NCBI GenBank assembly: GCA_044869805.1
Contig: JBIOXV010000129.1
Location: forward strand, 1 to 64,000
Reading direction: 5' to 3'
DNA: 64,000 nucleotides
From: CAWDVR01 sp044869805
GTDB lineage: Bacteria; Acidobacteriota; Thermoanaerobaculia; Multivoradales; SZUA-115
Below, one piece after another: positions 42,485-51,894 of this stretch (positions within the stretch are counted from its first letter, which is position 1; each line of letters opens with the position of its first letter). The notes beneath the pieces were generated by a model. The model saw only the letters and a program-made list of their open reading frames with translations. It did not search any database and was not told the DNA's origin. The position numbers and the translations under genes are program-made.

Positions 42485-43537
42485 CTACGGCACGGTGAGC
42501 GACCACGCCGAGGTGTCGCCGCTCTCGAAGCCGTCGCCGAAGATCGCCGCGGAGTTCAGCGTGAGGAGCCCGGGGCTGGCGAGGCCGGTCGCCGGGCCGG
42601 CGATGGTGCGCAGCGGCGCAGTGGTGCCGCTGGCGGTGCGACTGAAGGCCGCCAGCCTGCCCTGAGACTGCGAGGCAACGACGATCTCGCCGCGCACCAG
42701 GTCGAGGTCGATGCCGGTCATCGCCGCGATGGCCGGCGAGGGCGAGAGCTGGCGGATCGGGGCCACGTTGCCGGTGGCGGTGCGCGCGAAGACGACCACC
42801 CGCGAGGAGCCCGCCGCGTCTGCCACCAGCAGCTCGTCGTTCACCGTGTCCACGGCGATGCCGTAGGGCTGGGTCAAGGTGGTCGTCGCGCCCTGGATCT
42901 TGCGGATGGGCGCGGTGTTGCCGGTGGCCGTACGCGCGAAGGCCAGCACGGCGTCGAGAGAGCCGTCGGTGTCGCGCGAGGAGACGAACAGCTCGTCGTT
43001 GACCGCGTCGACGGCCAGGTCCACGGACTCGCCGTCGATCTCGGTCAGGTTGCCGCCCAAGGCGCGCAGGGGCGCGACGTTGCCGTCGCCGGTGCGCGAG
43101 AAGGCGAGGACCTGGTTGGTGGCCGAGCCGAGATTGCGCAGCACGATCTCGTCGTTCACCGCGTCGTAGACGATCCCGATCGGCAGATTGAGCAGGGTGG
43201 CGGCGCCGGCGATGGTACGCAGGGGTATCGCGTTGCCGTTGTCCCAGGCGCGGAACACCCGGATGCTGTGGTCGAAGAAGCTGGCGACGAAGATCTCGCC
43301 GTGCACCGGGTCGACGGCGACGCCGAAGGGCTGGTTGATGCCGGTGTTGGAACCGGTGATCTTGGCGAGCGGCGCGACGTCGCCGTCCGCGGTCACGGCA
43401 TGGACGAGGACCGAGTTGTCGTTGGTGTTGGGGGTGACGATCTCCGACCTGGCGGGCCCGGCAACCAGAGCGGCCAGAGCCAGCAGGGAGACACCGGCGG
43501 AGCGCGGCGCAGCGGGCAGGGCTCGGGGTCGGTTCAT
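42485..43537 (-). CDS. Exported beta-propeller protein, tandem copy 1
   Basis: 350 residues from ATG at 43537. Signal peptide about 1-31 (ending PARS). The same NHL-like blades as in copy 2 occur (FGVAVDPVHGEIFVASF, YGIAVDTVNDELLVADA, and others), and the same final FGDGFESGDTSAWSLTVP. It is clearly paralogous to the gene at 41304 along its whole length. An alternative GTG start at 43588 overlaps the regulator stop (GTGA) and would couple its translation to the regulator. Role unknown; exported binding or structural protein is likely. Confidence 0.85.
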   Translation of the reverse strand: MNRPRALPAAPRSAGVSLLALAALVAGPARSEIVTPNTNDNSVLVHAVTADGDVAPLAKITGSNTGINQPFGVAVDPVHGEIFVASFFDHSIRVFRAWDNGNAIPLRTIAGAATLLNLPIGIVYDAVNDEIVLRNLGSATNQVLAFSRTGDGNVAPLRALGGNLTEIDGESVDLAVDAVNDELFVSSRDTDGSLDAVLAFARTATGNTAPIRKIQGATTTLTQPYGIAVDTVNDELLVADAAGSSRVVVFARTATGNVAPIRQLSPSPAIAAMTGIDLDLVRGEIVVASQSQGRLAAFSRTASGTTAPLRTIAGPATGLASPGLLTLNSAAIFGDGFESGDTSAWSLTVP

Positions 43538-43538
43538 G

Positions 43539-43580
43539 GCGGAGAGGATCGCGGGCGGGTCGGCCGCGCGTCCTCTCCGC
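43539..43580 (-). promoter_or_regulatory. 22-base-spaced inverted repeat before propeller copy 1
   Basis: GCGGAGAGGA (43539-43548) and TCCTCTCCGC (43571-43580) repeat the arrangement at 42382 with the same arms and the same 22-base gap, between the regulator stop and the propeller ATG. Confidence 0.5.
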
Positions 43581-43584
43581 GCCC

Positions 43585-46374
43585 TCACTTTCCACTCATT
43601 TCGCGGGCCGCCAGCAGCGTGTAGCGGCCGAGATCGGCCTGCTCGGCGTCGGCAGCGATGGCCGCCAGCAGCCGCTCGCCAACCTCCTCGTCTCCGCAGC
43701 AGAGCTCCGCCCGGGCGAGCACGAGACGGGCCTCGAAGGCGAGGGTGCGTGCCGCTTGCGCCTCGGCCGCCGCCAGCAGCGGCCCGACCGCCGCGCGGGC
43801 CCGCGCCGGCTGATGAAGGGCGAGGGCCAGCTCCGCCTCGGCGAGGGCCAGGGAGGACCCTACCCAGCCGAGGGGCCCGGCCTCGGCTGGCACGCCCTGC
43901 CGGGCGTGCGCGAGGGCCGCCTCCGCGTCCCCCGCGCGGCCCTGCGCGAGGTGGCAGCGGGCAATGAGGATCTCGGTCCTAGCCGCGTCCGAGGGCCGCT
44001 CTTCGCTGGCAAGCTCGGCGGCTGTCGCCTCGGCCCGCGTGCAGGCCTCGCCCGCCTCGCCCAGGTCCAGCAGCACGGGCAGGTAGGTCAGCTCGCAGCC
44101 CAGCGCCACCACCGGGTCGCCCGACTCGGCTTTCAACCGGCAGGCATCGGCCAGCAGGGCGCGGGCGGCCTCGAGCTCGCCGCGGTGCAAGGCAAGATAG
44201 CCCTTCGCGGTCAGCAGGCGGGCGAGGTGCAGCTTGCTGCCCGAGGCCTCGGCCAGAGGCTCGGCCTCGGTCAGCAGGGCTGCGGCGGCGTCGACCTCGC
44301 CCTGCATCACCGCCTCCTGGGCAAGGTTGGTGAGGAAGGTCACCAGCGTTGCCTTGCTGGCGCTCGGGCGCAGGAGCACGACCGCCTCCCGGTGCAGGTC
44401 GTAGCCGCGGGTGCGGTTGCCGAGCTCGCTCTCCATCCGCCCCAGGTTGCCGAGGCTGGCGGCGGCGCGGTCTGGCATGCCGTTCTCGAGATGGCGGGCG
44501 ATCCCCAGCTCGTAGGCCTCCCGCGCCGCGCCGAACGCCCCGAGATCGGAGAGCAGGTTGCCGAGGTTGACCAGCGAGTTGGCCTCGCCGCGGCGGTCGC
44601 CGGCCCGCCGGAACGCGGCAATCGCCTCGTCGTAGTGCTCCCGCGCTTCCTCGTTGAGGTCCCGCCGCCGCGCCACCAGGGCCAGGCCGTTTCTCGCGTA
44701 GGCCACGTCCACCGGGCTGCCGGCCTCCTCGCCCACCCGCCGCATGGCCTGGTAGTCCTCCGCCGCCGCTTCCACTTGCCCGAGGTCGAGGCGGGCCGAG
44801 GCCCGCAGGCCGTGCGCCCGCGACAGCAGCAGCCGGGCGCCGCTCGCGCGGCCCTTTTCGATCGCGCGCTCGGCGGCCACCGCCAGGCGCTGTAGGTCGC
44901 CGGTCTGCTGTGCCGCGCGCGCCTCGGCGAGGTCGACGCGGCCGTCGGCGGCCAGGGCCGGCGGGAGCTGGCGCAGCCGCGCGACGGTCACCAGGGCCTC
45001 GTCGCCGTGCCCGGCGTTGACCTGGGCGGAAGCCAGCTCGAGGCCGTAGTCGAGCTGGGCCGGGTGAAGGCTGAAGAGCTTCTCGAACCTGGCGACCGCC
45101 TCCTGCCAGCGACGCTGGGCCTGCAGCGCGCGGGCCTCGATCCACAGCCGCTGCTCGGCCGGGAGCACGCCGGCGAGCGCCAGCGCGGCCTCCGCCTGCT
45201 CGCGCGCCGGCTCCGCTTCGCCGAGCACGGACAAGGTCGAGGCCAGGGCCGCGCGGGCGAGCGGCGAGCCGGGCTCGATCGCGACCGCCCGCGCCAGCAC
45301 CTCGCGCGCCGCCACCGAGTCCAGCCGCCGCGAGCGCGCCAGGCCCTCGAAGTAGAGCCGCTGCGCTTCCGGGTCCGCCGGCAGCCCGGCCCGAGTGAGA
45401 GAGCCGCCGGCGACAGCCGGCAGGCCCAGGCCGGCGCGCAGCTCGGCTCCCGCCCGCACCGCCAACTCGGGAAGCTCGCTCTCGCGGATCGTCTCGCGGA
45501 AACTGGCGAGCGAGACGCCGCGCGCGCCGTCGAGCACCGCCGCCTGCACCCGCACGCGGCGTTCGTCCCCATCTCCGACCACGAGATAGGAACCGGTCAG
45601 CAAGTAGTCGGCGTGCAGCCGGGAGGCAAGCGAGCGCAGACTGACGCCGTCGAGGGCGCCGCCGGCTCCTCCTTCCTGCTCGGCGCGGCCGACGGCCTCG
45701 TCGGGCAGCCGCAGCAGCGCCCCCTCGGCTGCGAGCTCCGTGGCCACCAGCTCGGGCAGCGCCGTCCCCAGCCAGGCCTCGCCGCCCGGTGGCCCGAGGT
45801 CCGAGAAGGCGAGCGCGGCGAGCCTACGGGCGCCTCCCGGCGCGGGCTCCACCGCCGCCGGTCGCCAGCGCCGGCTCGCCACGCCGACCACCAGCGCCGC
45901 GACCACCAGCCCGGCCGCCGCCACCACGAGGCCGCCCCGGTCGAGGCCCAGAACCCGGCGCCGAGGCACGGCGCTCGGAGGGGGAGGCGAGCCGGGACCG
46001 GAAGGCGGGGGGCTGGGGGTGGCCGCAGCCAGGCCAGGTGCGGCGGGCGGATCGACGGCCACCTCGATCGGCGCCGCGAAGCGGTATCCCGCTTTGGGCA
46101 CGGTGGCGACCAGCGCTGTCTCGCCCTCGGCGCCGAGCGCCCGCCGCAGCAGCCATACGGCCTGCGAGAGGCTGGCGTCGCCGACCGTGGTGTCCGGCCA
46201 CACTTCCTGCAGCAGCTCCTCCTTGGAGACGAGCTGCCCCGCGCGCCGCACCAGCGCGACCAGCAGGTCGAAGACCTTGGGCTTGAGGGCCACGGAGGCG
46301 CCCGCGCGCCGCAGCTCGCGCTCGCCGACGTCGAGCTCGAAGGGTCCGAAGCGATAGCGCTCGCGCGGCCGCAT
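43585..46374 (-). CDS. Membrane-anchored winged-helix regulator with FlgO-like and TPR domains
   Basis: 929 residues. The OmpR-type winged helix is at 1-105 (ALKPKVFDLLVALVRRAGQLV...DASLSQAVWLLRRAL...TVPKAGYRFAAPI). A Pro-rich linker and a membrane helix (about 148-166, GLVVAAAGLVVAALVVGVA) follow. A FlgO/TolB-N-like domain lies at about 185-300 (LAFSDLGPPGGEAWLGTALPELVATEL...YLLTGSYLV). About 600 residues of TPR then end in AREMSGK. It has the same DNA-binding and TPR plan as the regulator at 36273 but an extra domain. Directly downstream are the two exported propeller genes, its likely targets. Confidence 0.88.
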   Translation of the reverse strand: MRPRERYRFGPFELDVGERELRRAGASVALKPKVFDLLVALVRRAGQLVSKEELLQEVWPDTTVGDASLSQAVWLLRRALGAEGETALVATVPKAGYRFAAPIEVAVDPPAAPGLAAATPSPPPSGPGSPPPPSAVPRRRVLGLDRGGLVVAAAGLVVAALVVGVASRRWRPAAVEPAPGGARRLAALAFSDLGPPGGEAWLGTALPELVATELAAEGALLRLPDEAVGRAEQEGGAGGALDGVSLRSLASRLHADYLLTGSYLVVGDGDERRVRVQAAVLDGARGVSLASFRETIRESELPELAVRAGAELRAGLGLPAVAGGSLTRAGLPADPEAQRLYFEGLARSRRLDSVAAREVLARAVAIEPGSPLARAALASTLSVLGEAEPAREQAEAALALAGVLPAEQRLWIEARALQAQRRWQEAVARFEKLFSLHPAQLDYGLELASAQVNAGHGDEALVTVARLRQLPPALAADGRVDLAEARAAQQTGDLQRLAVAAERAIEKGRASGARLLLSRAHGLRASARLDLGQVEAAAEDYQAMRRVGEEAGSPVDVAYARNGLALVARRRDLNEEAREHYDEAIAAFRRAGDRRGEANSLVNLGNLLSDLGAFGAAREAYELGIARHLENGMPDRAAASLGNLGRMESELGNRTRGYDLHREAVVLLRPSASKATLVTFLTNLAQEAVMQGEVDAAAALLTEAEPLAEASGSKLHLARLLTAKGYLALHRGELEAARALLADACRLKAESGDPVVALGCELTYLPVLLDLGEAGEACTRAEATAAELASEERPSDAARTEILIARCHLAQGRAGDAEAALAHARQGVPAEAGPLGWVGSSLALAEAELALALHQPARARAAVGPLLAAAEAQAARTLAFEARLVLARAELCCGDEEVGERLLAAIAADAEQADLGRYTLLAAREMSGK

Positions 46375-46406
46375 ACTTCCGTCTTGGCCGGCTTCCTCGA
46401 AGGTCG

Positions 46407-47534
46407 TTACAGGCCCCGCGCCTCGACCCGGGCCGCGAACTCAGGGTCCCGCTTGCGCAGGCCCTCGAGGTCCACGCGCTCGCTCCGGGTCATGGCCTTG
46501 AAGGCGAAGGCCAGGGGGTCGAGGTGGAGGTCGGCGCGGGCCTTCTCGAACCACTCGAGGCTCGACTGCGCGGCGCGCTGGTAGCGCTCGACGATCGGCT
46601 TCCGCACCGCCTCGTAGGCCGCGAGCGCCGCCGGCACGTCCGCGCCGTGCGCCGTGAAGGCGTCCGCCAGGGCGATCGCGTCCTCGAGCGCCAGCTTGGT
46701 CCCCGAGCCGATCGAGAAGTGGGCGGTGTGGGCTGCATCGCCCGCCAGCACCGTGCGGCCGTGGCTCCAACGCCGGTTCCTCACCGTCGCGAACTGCGCC
46801 CAGCGCGACTGGTTGGAGAGCAGCGGGCGGCCGTCGAGGTCGCCGGCGAACACCCGCTCGAGGTAGGAGCGGGCCTCCTCGTCCGAGGCGCGGTCGAGGC
46901 CGGCGGCCAGGAAGCTGGCCTCGTCGCACTCGACCACGAAGGTGCTCGCCTCGGGGCTGAACTCGTAGGCATGGGCGATGAACAGGCCGTCCTGGTGCTG
47001 GCGGAAGATCAGGGTCAGGGCGTGGAAGAGCCGCGGCGTGCCGTACCAGGCATAGCGGTTGGGGCGCAGGTCGAGGCTCGGCTCGAAGGCGTCGTGCAGG
47101 CTCTCGCGCACCAGGCTGCGCACTCCGTCGGCGGCCACCAGGAGGTCGGCGGACGGCAGCTCGGACGGGCTCTCGACCGGGTGCTCGAAGCGCAGCTCGA
47201 CGCCCAGCTCCTCGCAGCGCTGTTGCAGGATGCTCAGCAGTCCGAGGCGCGCAACCCCCGAGAAGCGGTTGCCGCGGATCGTCACCCGCTCGCCACGGTG
47301 CACCACGTCCACGTTCTCCCAGCGCGCCAGGCAGGCGTCGATCGCCGCGAAGGTCTGCGGATCGGGCTGAGCCAGATAGGCGAGCGTCTGCTCGGAGAAG
47401 ACCACCCCCCAGCCGAAGGTGGCGCCGCGCGGGTTGCGCTCGCAGACCGTGATCTCGTGCGCCGGCTGGCGGAGCTTCATGAGCAGCGAGAAGTACAGGC
47501 CCGCGGGCCCGCCGCCGAGGACGACGATGCGCAT
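46407..47534 (-). CDS. FAD-dependent monooxygenase (2-aminobenzoyl-CoA/salicyloyl-CoA hydroxylase-type half)
   Basis: 375 residues. The N-terminal dinucleotide-binding motif is VVLGGGPAGLYF (5-16). The FAD-binding GDAAHTAHFSIGSGTKLALED lies in the last third. ATFGWGVVFSEQTL and WENVDVVHRGERVTIRG match the monooxygenase half of bifunctional salicyloyl-CoA 5-hydroxylase and 2-aminobenzoyl-CoA monooxygenase/reductase. In those enzymes an Old-Yellow-Enzyme half follows in the same chain; here that half is the separate gene immediately upstream, 10 bases away. The start is the ATG at 47534; the longer frame to 47789 overlaps that gene. Confidence 0.87.
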   Translation of the reverse strand: MRIVVLGGGPAGLYFSLLMKLRQPAHEITVCERNPRGATFGWGVVFSEQTLAYLAQPDPQTFAAIDACLARWENVDVVHRGERVTIRGNRFSGVARLGLLSILQQRCEELGVELRFEHPVESPSELPSADLLVAADGVRSLVRESLHDAFEPSLDLRPNRYAWYGTPRLFHALTLIFRQHQDGLFIAHAYEFSPEASTFVVECDEASFLAAGLDRASDEEARSYLERVFAGDLDGRPLLSNQSRWAQFATVRNRRWSHGRTVLAGDAAHTAHFSIGSGTKLALEDAIALADAFTAHGADVPAALAAYEAVRKPIVERYQRAAQSSLEWFEKARADLHLDPLAFAFKAMTRSERVDLEGLRKRDPEFAARVEARGL

Positions 47535-47544
47535 CAGCCGGGCC

Positions 47545-49023
<1,479 letters not shown>

Positions 49024-49033
49024 GCGGACAGGC

Positions 49034-49039
49034 AGTATA
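49034..49039 (-). promoter_or_regulatory. -10 box of the OYE-monooxygenase operon
   Basis: TATACT on the minus strand (49039-49034) matches five of six consensus bases and ends 10 bases before the ATG. No convincing -35 box is seen 16-18 bases upstream. Transcription would start within a few bases of the start codon. Confidence 0.45.
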
Positions 49040-49103
49040 GCGGGGCGGTCGGGGTCCCTACGGTCGCGTTCCGGCTCGTTGGTGCGAGTTGGCTCCGGGA
49101 GGA

Positions 49104-49133
49104 TTGACCTCGTAGAGGGAGCCGCCAGACAAT
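49104..49133 (+). promoter_or_regulatory. Leaderless promoter of the solo Phd-type antitoxin
   Basis: TTGACC (49104-49109), an 18-base spacer and GACAAT (49128-49133), then exactly 6 bases to the ATG at 49140. This is the same geometry as at both complete toxin-antitoxin operons. Confidence 0.6.
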
Positions 49134-49139
49134 GAGCCC

Positions 49140-49292
49140 ATGGTGATGACAGTCGGTGCCTGGGAGTTCCGCAGGCGGTTCGGCCATTACATGCGCCTGG
49201 TACGAGACGGTGCGAAGGTCATCATCACCCACTACGGACAGCCAATTGCAGAGCTGGTTCCGCTTGCTCGCACCCGCGTCCGAGACACCTAG
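49140..49292 (+). CDS. Solo Phd-type antitoxin-like small protein
   Basis: 50 residues. MTVGAWEFRRRFGHYMRLVRDG followed by AKVIITHYGQPIAELVPL is a complete Phd/YefM DNA-binding domain, but the toxin-binding tail is only about eight residues. No toxin gene follows: the next gene is convergent and their stop codons overlap (49289-49292). A second ATG lies at 49146. It may be an orphan antitoxin that regulates another toxin or only its own promoter. Confidence 0.7.
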   Translation: MVMTVGAWEFRRRFGHYMRLVRDGAKVIITHYGQPIAELVPLARTRVRDT

Positions 49293-50482
49293 CCTTCCTT
49301 GACCAGCTCCCTGGCGATCACCAGGTGCTGGATCTCGCTGGTGCCCTCGTAGATGCGCAGCGCGCGCACCGAGCGGTAGAGGCGGTCGACCGGGTGGTCG
49401 GCCAGGGCGCCGCGTCCGCCCAGCACCTGCACCGCGTCGTCCACGGCGCGCTGCGCCGCCTCGGTAGCGTAGAGCTTGGCCATGGCGGCGCCGAGGGTGC
49501 CGCGCCCGGCCCCGGCGGAGTCGGCCTCGTAGGCGGCGCGGTAGGTCAGCAGGCGCGCGGCGGCGAGCTCGGTCGCGGTGCGCGCCAGCTTCTGCTGGAT
49601 GAGCTGGAGATCGGCCAGCGGCTTGCCGAACTGATGGCGTTCGCGGGCGTGGGCGAGAGCCTCGTCGAGGGCCCGCGCCGCCATGCCGCAGGCCGCGGCG
49701 GCGACCGTGGGGCGCAGGCGGTCGAGAGTGCGCATGCCGAGCTTGAAGCCCTCGCCAGCCGGCGCCAGCAAGTTCTCCGCCGGCACGCGGCAGCCCTCGA
49801 AGGCGATCTCGCCCAGCGGATGGGGCGAGGACAGTGCCTGCGGCCGCACGAAACTCAGCCCCGGCGTCCCGGCCTCGACCAGCAGGCAGACGATGCCGCG
49901 GGTGCCGGCGCCCGGCTCGGTCTGCGCGAACACGCAATAGAAGTCCGCGATCCCCGCGTTGGAGATGAAAGCCTTGGCGCCGTCGAGCACCCAGCCGGAG
50001 CCGTCCGGGCGCGCCACGGTGGAGAGCGAGGCCACGTCCGACCCCGCCTCGAGCTCGGTCATGGCGAAGGCGGCGATGCCATCGCCGCGGGCCACGGCAG
50101 GCAGCCAGCGGGCTCCGAGGCCGGCCCCGGAGAGTGTCACGGAGAGGGTGATCGGCATCGAGCCGAGCGCCTGCAGCGCAAAGACCGCGTCCGCCAGCGG
50201 CGAGGCCGCGGCCAGCGCCTCGCGGATCAGGCAGCAGGCCCGCAGGTCGGGGGCGCCCGGCCGGCCGCCATAGGCCTCGGGCACCGCCCAGGAGAGCCAG
50301 CCTCCCTCGCCCAGCAGGCGCACGATCTCCCGGGCCTGCGCGCGTCCCGCGGCGTCGTCCTCCGGCTCGGGCAGGGGCGCGATCCTCGCCCGCGCGAAGG
50401 CCTCGACCTCCTCGGCTAGCGCCCGGTGTCGGTGCTCGAGCAGCGGCGCCACGGTCGAGATGTCCAGCCACGATCTAGACAT
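49289..50482 (-). CDS. Acyl-CoA dehydrogenase
   Basis: 397 residues, full length. FAMTELEAGSDVASLSTVARPDGSGWVLDGAKAFISNAG holds the FAD/substrate contacts. The C-terminal part has FGKPLADLQLIQQKLA and DDAVQVLGGRGALADHPVDRLYRSVRALRIYEGTSEIQ, the last containing the usual catalytic glutamate position. It is an FAD enzyme that introduces an alpha,beta double bond in an acyl-CoA. The neighbouring genes suggest a cyclic CoA thioester from an aromatic acid (inference). No Shine-Dalgarno sequence is visible, and the foldback element lies directly upstream. Confidence 0.92.
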   Translation of the reverse strand: MSRSWLDISTVAPLLEHRHRALAEEVEAFARARIAPLPEPEDDAAGRAQAREIVRLLGEGGWLSWAVPEAYGGRPGAPDLRACCLIREALAAASPLADAVFALQALGSMPITLSVTLSGAGLGARWLPAVARGDGIAAFAMTELEAGSDVASLSTVARPDGSGWVLDGAKAFISNAGIADFYCVFAQTEPGAGTRGIVCLLVEAGTPGLSFVRPQALSSPHPLGEIAFEGCRVPAENLLAPAGEGFKLGMRTLDRLRPTVAAAACGMAARALDEALAHARERHQFGKPLADLQLIQQKLARTATELAAARLLTYRAAYEADSAGAGRGTLGAAMAKLYATEAAQRAVDDAVQVLGGRGALADHPVDRLYRSVRALRIYEGTSEIQHLVIARELVKEG

Positions 50483-50504
50483 AGGTTTTCGACAGAGCTG
50501 CGGG

Positions 50505-50631
50505 GCAAGTCGCCGCGAGCGAGCCGGGCGCTGCGTCGCGGGTCCTCCCGGCCATCCTCACGTACTGGCGTGTACGCTCCGGTGGCCGGGTCCTCCCGCT
50601 CCTTGCGCGCGACTCGCTCGCGGCGATTTGC
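50505..50631. repeat. Compound foldback (palindromic) intergenic element
   Basis: The outer arms 50505-50523 and 50613-50631 pair over 19 bases with a single G-T wobble. An inner stem CCCGGCCA/TGGCCGGG (50547-50554 with 50583-50590) and an apical stem CGTAC/GTACG (50561-50565 with 50572-50576) lie inside. The phrase GGGTCCTCCCG occurs twice. The element fills the gap between the enoyl-CoA hydratase stop and the acyl-CoA dehydrogenase start. It has the look of a non-coding mobile repeat, or a processing/attenuation structure in the operon. Confidence 0.75.
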
Positions 50632-50632
50632 A

Positions 50633-51433
50633 TCACTTGAACACCGGCGGGCGCTGGGCGAGGAACGCGGCGTGCGCCTCGCGGAAGTTGGGATCTTCCA
50701 TGCACGCGGCCTGGATCTCGACCTCGGCAGCGAGCGCGCTCTCGAGGTCCATGGCCGCCTCGCGCAGCAGCATCTTCTTCGTCACCTCGAGCCCGAAGGA
50801 GGGCCCGCGAGCGAGTTTCTCCGCCCACTGCGTGGCGGCGGCGAACGCCTCGCCCTGGGGCAGCACGCGGTTGTAGAGGCCGATGCGGTGCGCCTCGGCG
50901 GCGTCGATGAAGTCGCCGGTCATCAGCAGCTCGCTCGCCCGTCCCAGGCCCACGAGGCGCGGCAGCAGCCAGGAGGCGCCCATGTCGGCGCCGGAAAGCC
51001 CGACCTTGGTGAAGAGGAAGGCGATCTTGGCGTTCTCGGCCGCGATGCGCACGTCGCAGGCCGCGGCGATCACCGCGCCGGCCCCGGCTACCGTGCCGTT
51101 GAGAGCGCCGACGATCGGCCGCCGGCAGCGCAGCATGGCGAGGATCAGGGCGCCGGTGTCGCGCGTGAAGTCGAGCAGGCCCTGGTAGTCGCGCTCGAAG
51201 AGCGGGCCGATGATGTCCTCCACGTCGCCGCCCGAGCAGAAAGCGCGGCCGGCGCCGGTGAGCACGATGGCGCGCACTCCCGGCTCACGGTCCAGGGCCA
51301 GGAAGACCTCGCGCAGCTCGCGGTAGACCTCGAAGGTCAGCGCGTTCAGGCGCTCGGGCCGGTTGAGCGTCAGCGTCGCGACGCCGCTCGCCTCGTCGTG
51401 CTGGTAGAGGAAGCTCTGGGGGGTGATGGGCAA
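50633..51433 (-). CDS. Enoyl-CoA hydratase/isomerase family protein
   Basis: 266 residues from TTG at 51433; an in-frame GTG at 51472 would add 13 residues. I prefer TTG because GAGGAG lies upstream of it and relatives start near TPQSF. Crotonase-fold features are VATLTLNRPERLNALTFEVY, the oxyanion-hole GAGRAFCSGGDVEDI and VGALNGTVAGAGAVIAAACD. KVGLSGADMGASWLLPRLVG carries residues around the second catalytic position; a glutamate typical of hydratases is not obvious there, so isomerase or ring-opening activity is possible. Operon order is creatininase, SDR, RidA, this gene, acyl-CoA dehydrogenase. Confidence 0.86.
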   Translation of the reverse strand: MPITPQSFLYQHDEASGVATLTLNRPERLNALTFEVYRELREVFLALDREPGVRAIVLTGAGRAFCSGGDVEDIIGPLFERDYQGLLDFTRDTGALILAMLRCRRPIVGALNGTVAGAGAVIAAACDVRIAAENAKIAFLFTKVGLSGADMGASWLLPRLVGLGRASELLMTGDFIDAAEAHRIGLYNRVLPQGEAFAAATQWAEKLARGPSFGLEVTKKMLLREAAMDLESALAAEVEIQAACMEDPNFREAHAAFLAQRPPVFK

Positions 51434-51483
51434 GGGATGTCTCCTCGAGGGCGTCTCAAGAACGGCCGGCACTGGCCCGGCCG

Positions 51484-51894
51484 CTACGGCGGCGGTATCA
51501 CCGCCGTGGCCTCGATCTCCACCTTCGCCTTCGGCTCGAGCAACGCCGCGACCTCCACCAGCGCCATGGCCGGGAAGTGCTTGCCCATCAGCGCGCGGTA
51601 GGCGGCGCCGATCTCCTGGCGCGCCCCCAGGTACTCCTCGCGGTCGGTCACGTAGACGGTCAGCCGCGCGACGTCCGCGGGCTCGCCGCCGGCCTCGCGC
51701 ACCACCGCCAGCACGTTGGCCAGCGCGCGGTGGAACTGCTCCGCGAAGCTGGCACCGATCAGCCGCTGCTCCTCGTCCCAGGCGATCTGGCCGGCCACGA
51801 ACAGCAGCCGCCCACCGGCCGGCGCCAGCACGCCGTTCGAGTAGCCGCGCGGCGCCCCGAGGTCCGCCGGGTTGATGGAAACCAAGCGGCTCAC
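51484..51894 (-). CDS. RidA-family enamine/imine deaminase
   Basis: 136 residues from GTG overlapping the SDR stop codon (GTGA). YSNGVLAPAGGRLLFVAGQIAWDEEQ, ALANVLAVVREAGGEPADVARLTVYVTD and the C-terminal ALVEVAALLEPKAKVEIEATAV are the RidA trimer signature. RidA enzymes hydrolyse enamines and imines, releasing ammonia. In this cluster it could deaminate the enamine left when an aminobenzoyl-CoA ring is reduced (inference). The usual active-site arginine position near the C-terminus reads PKAKVEIEATA, so it belongs to a divergent RidA subgroup. Confidence 0.87.
   Translation of the reverse strand: MSRLVSINPADLGAPRGYSNGVLAPAGGRLLFVAGQIAWDEEQRLIGASFAEQFHRALANVLAVVREAGGEPADVARLTVYVTDREEYLGARQEIGAAYRALMGKHFPAMALVEVAALLEPKAKVEIEATAVIPPP

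Noticed and set aside
42381..43595. Reading propeller copy 2 as a 763-residue protein extending over copy 1
   Set aside because: The upstream part is the wrong frame of copy 1; the true copy starts near 42380 or 42431 with its own signal peptide.
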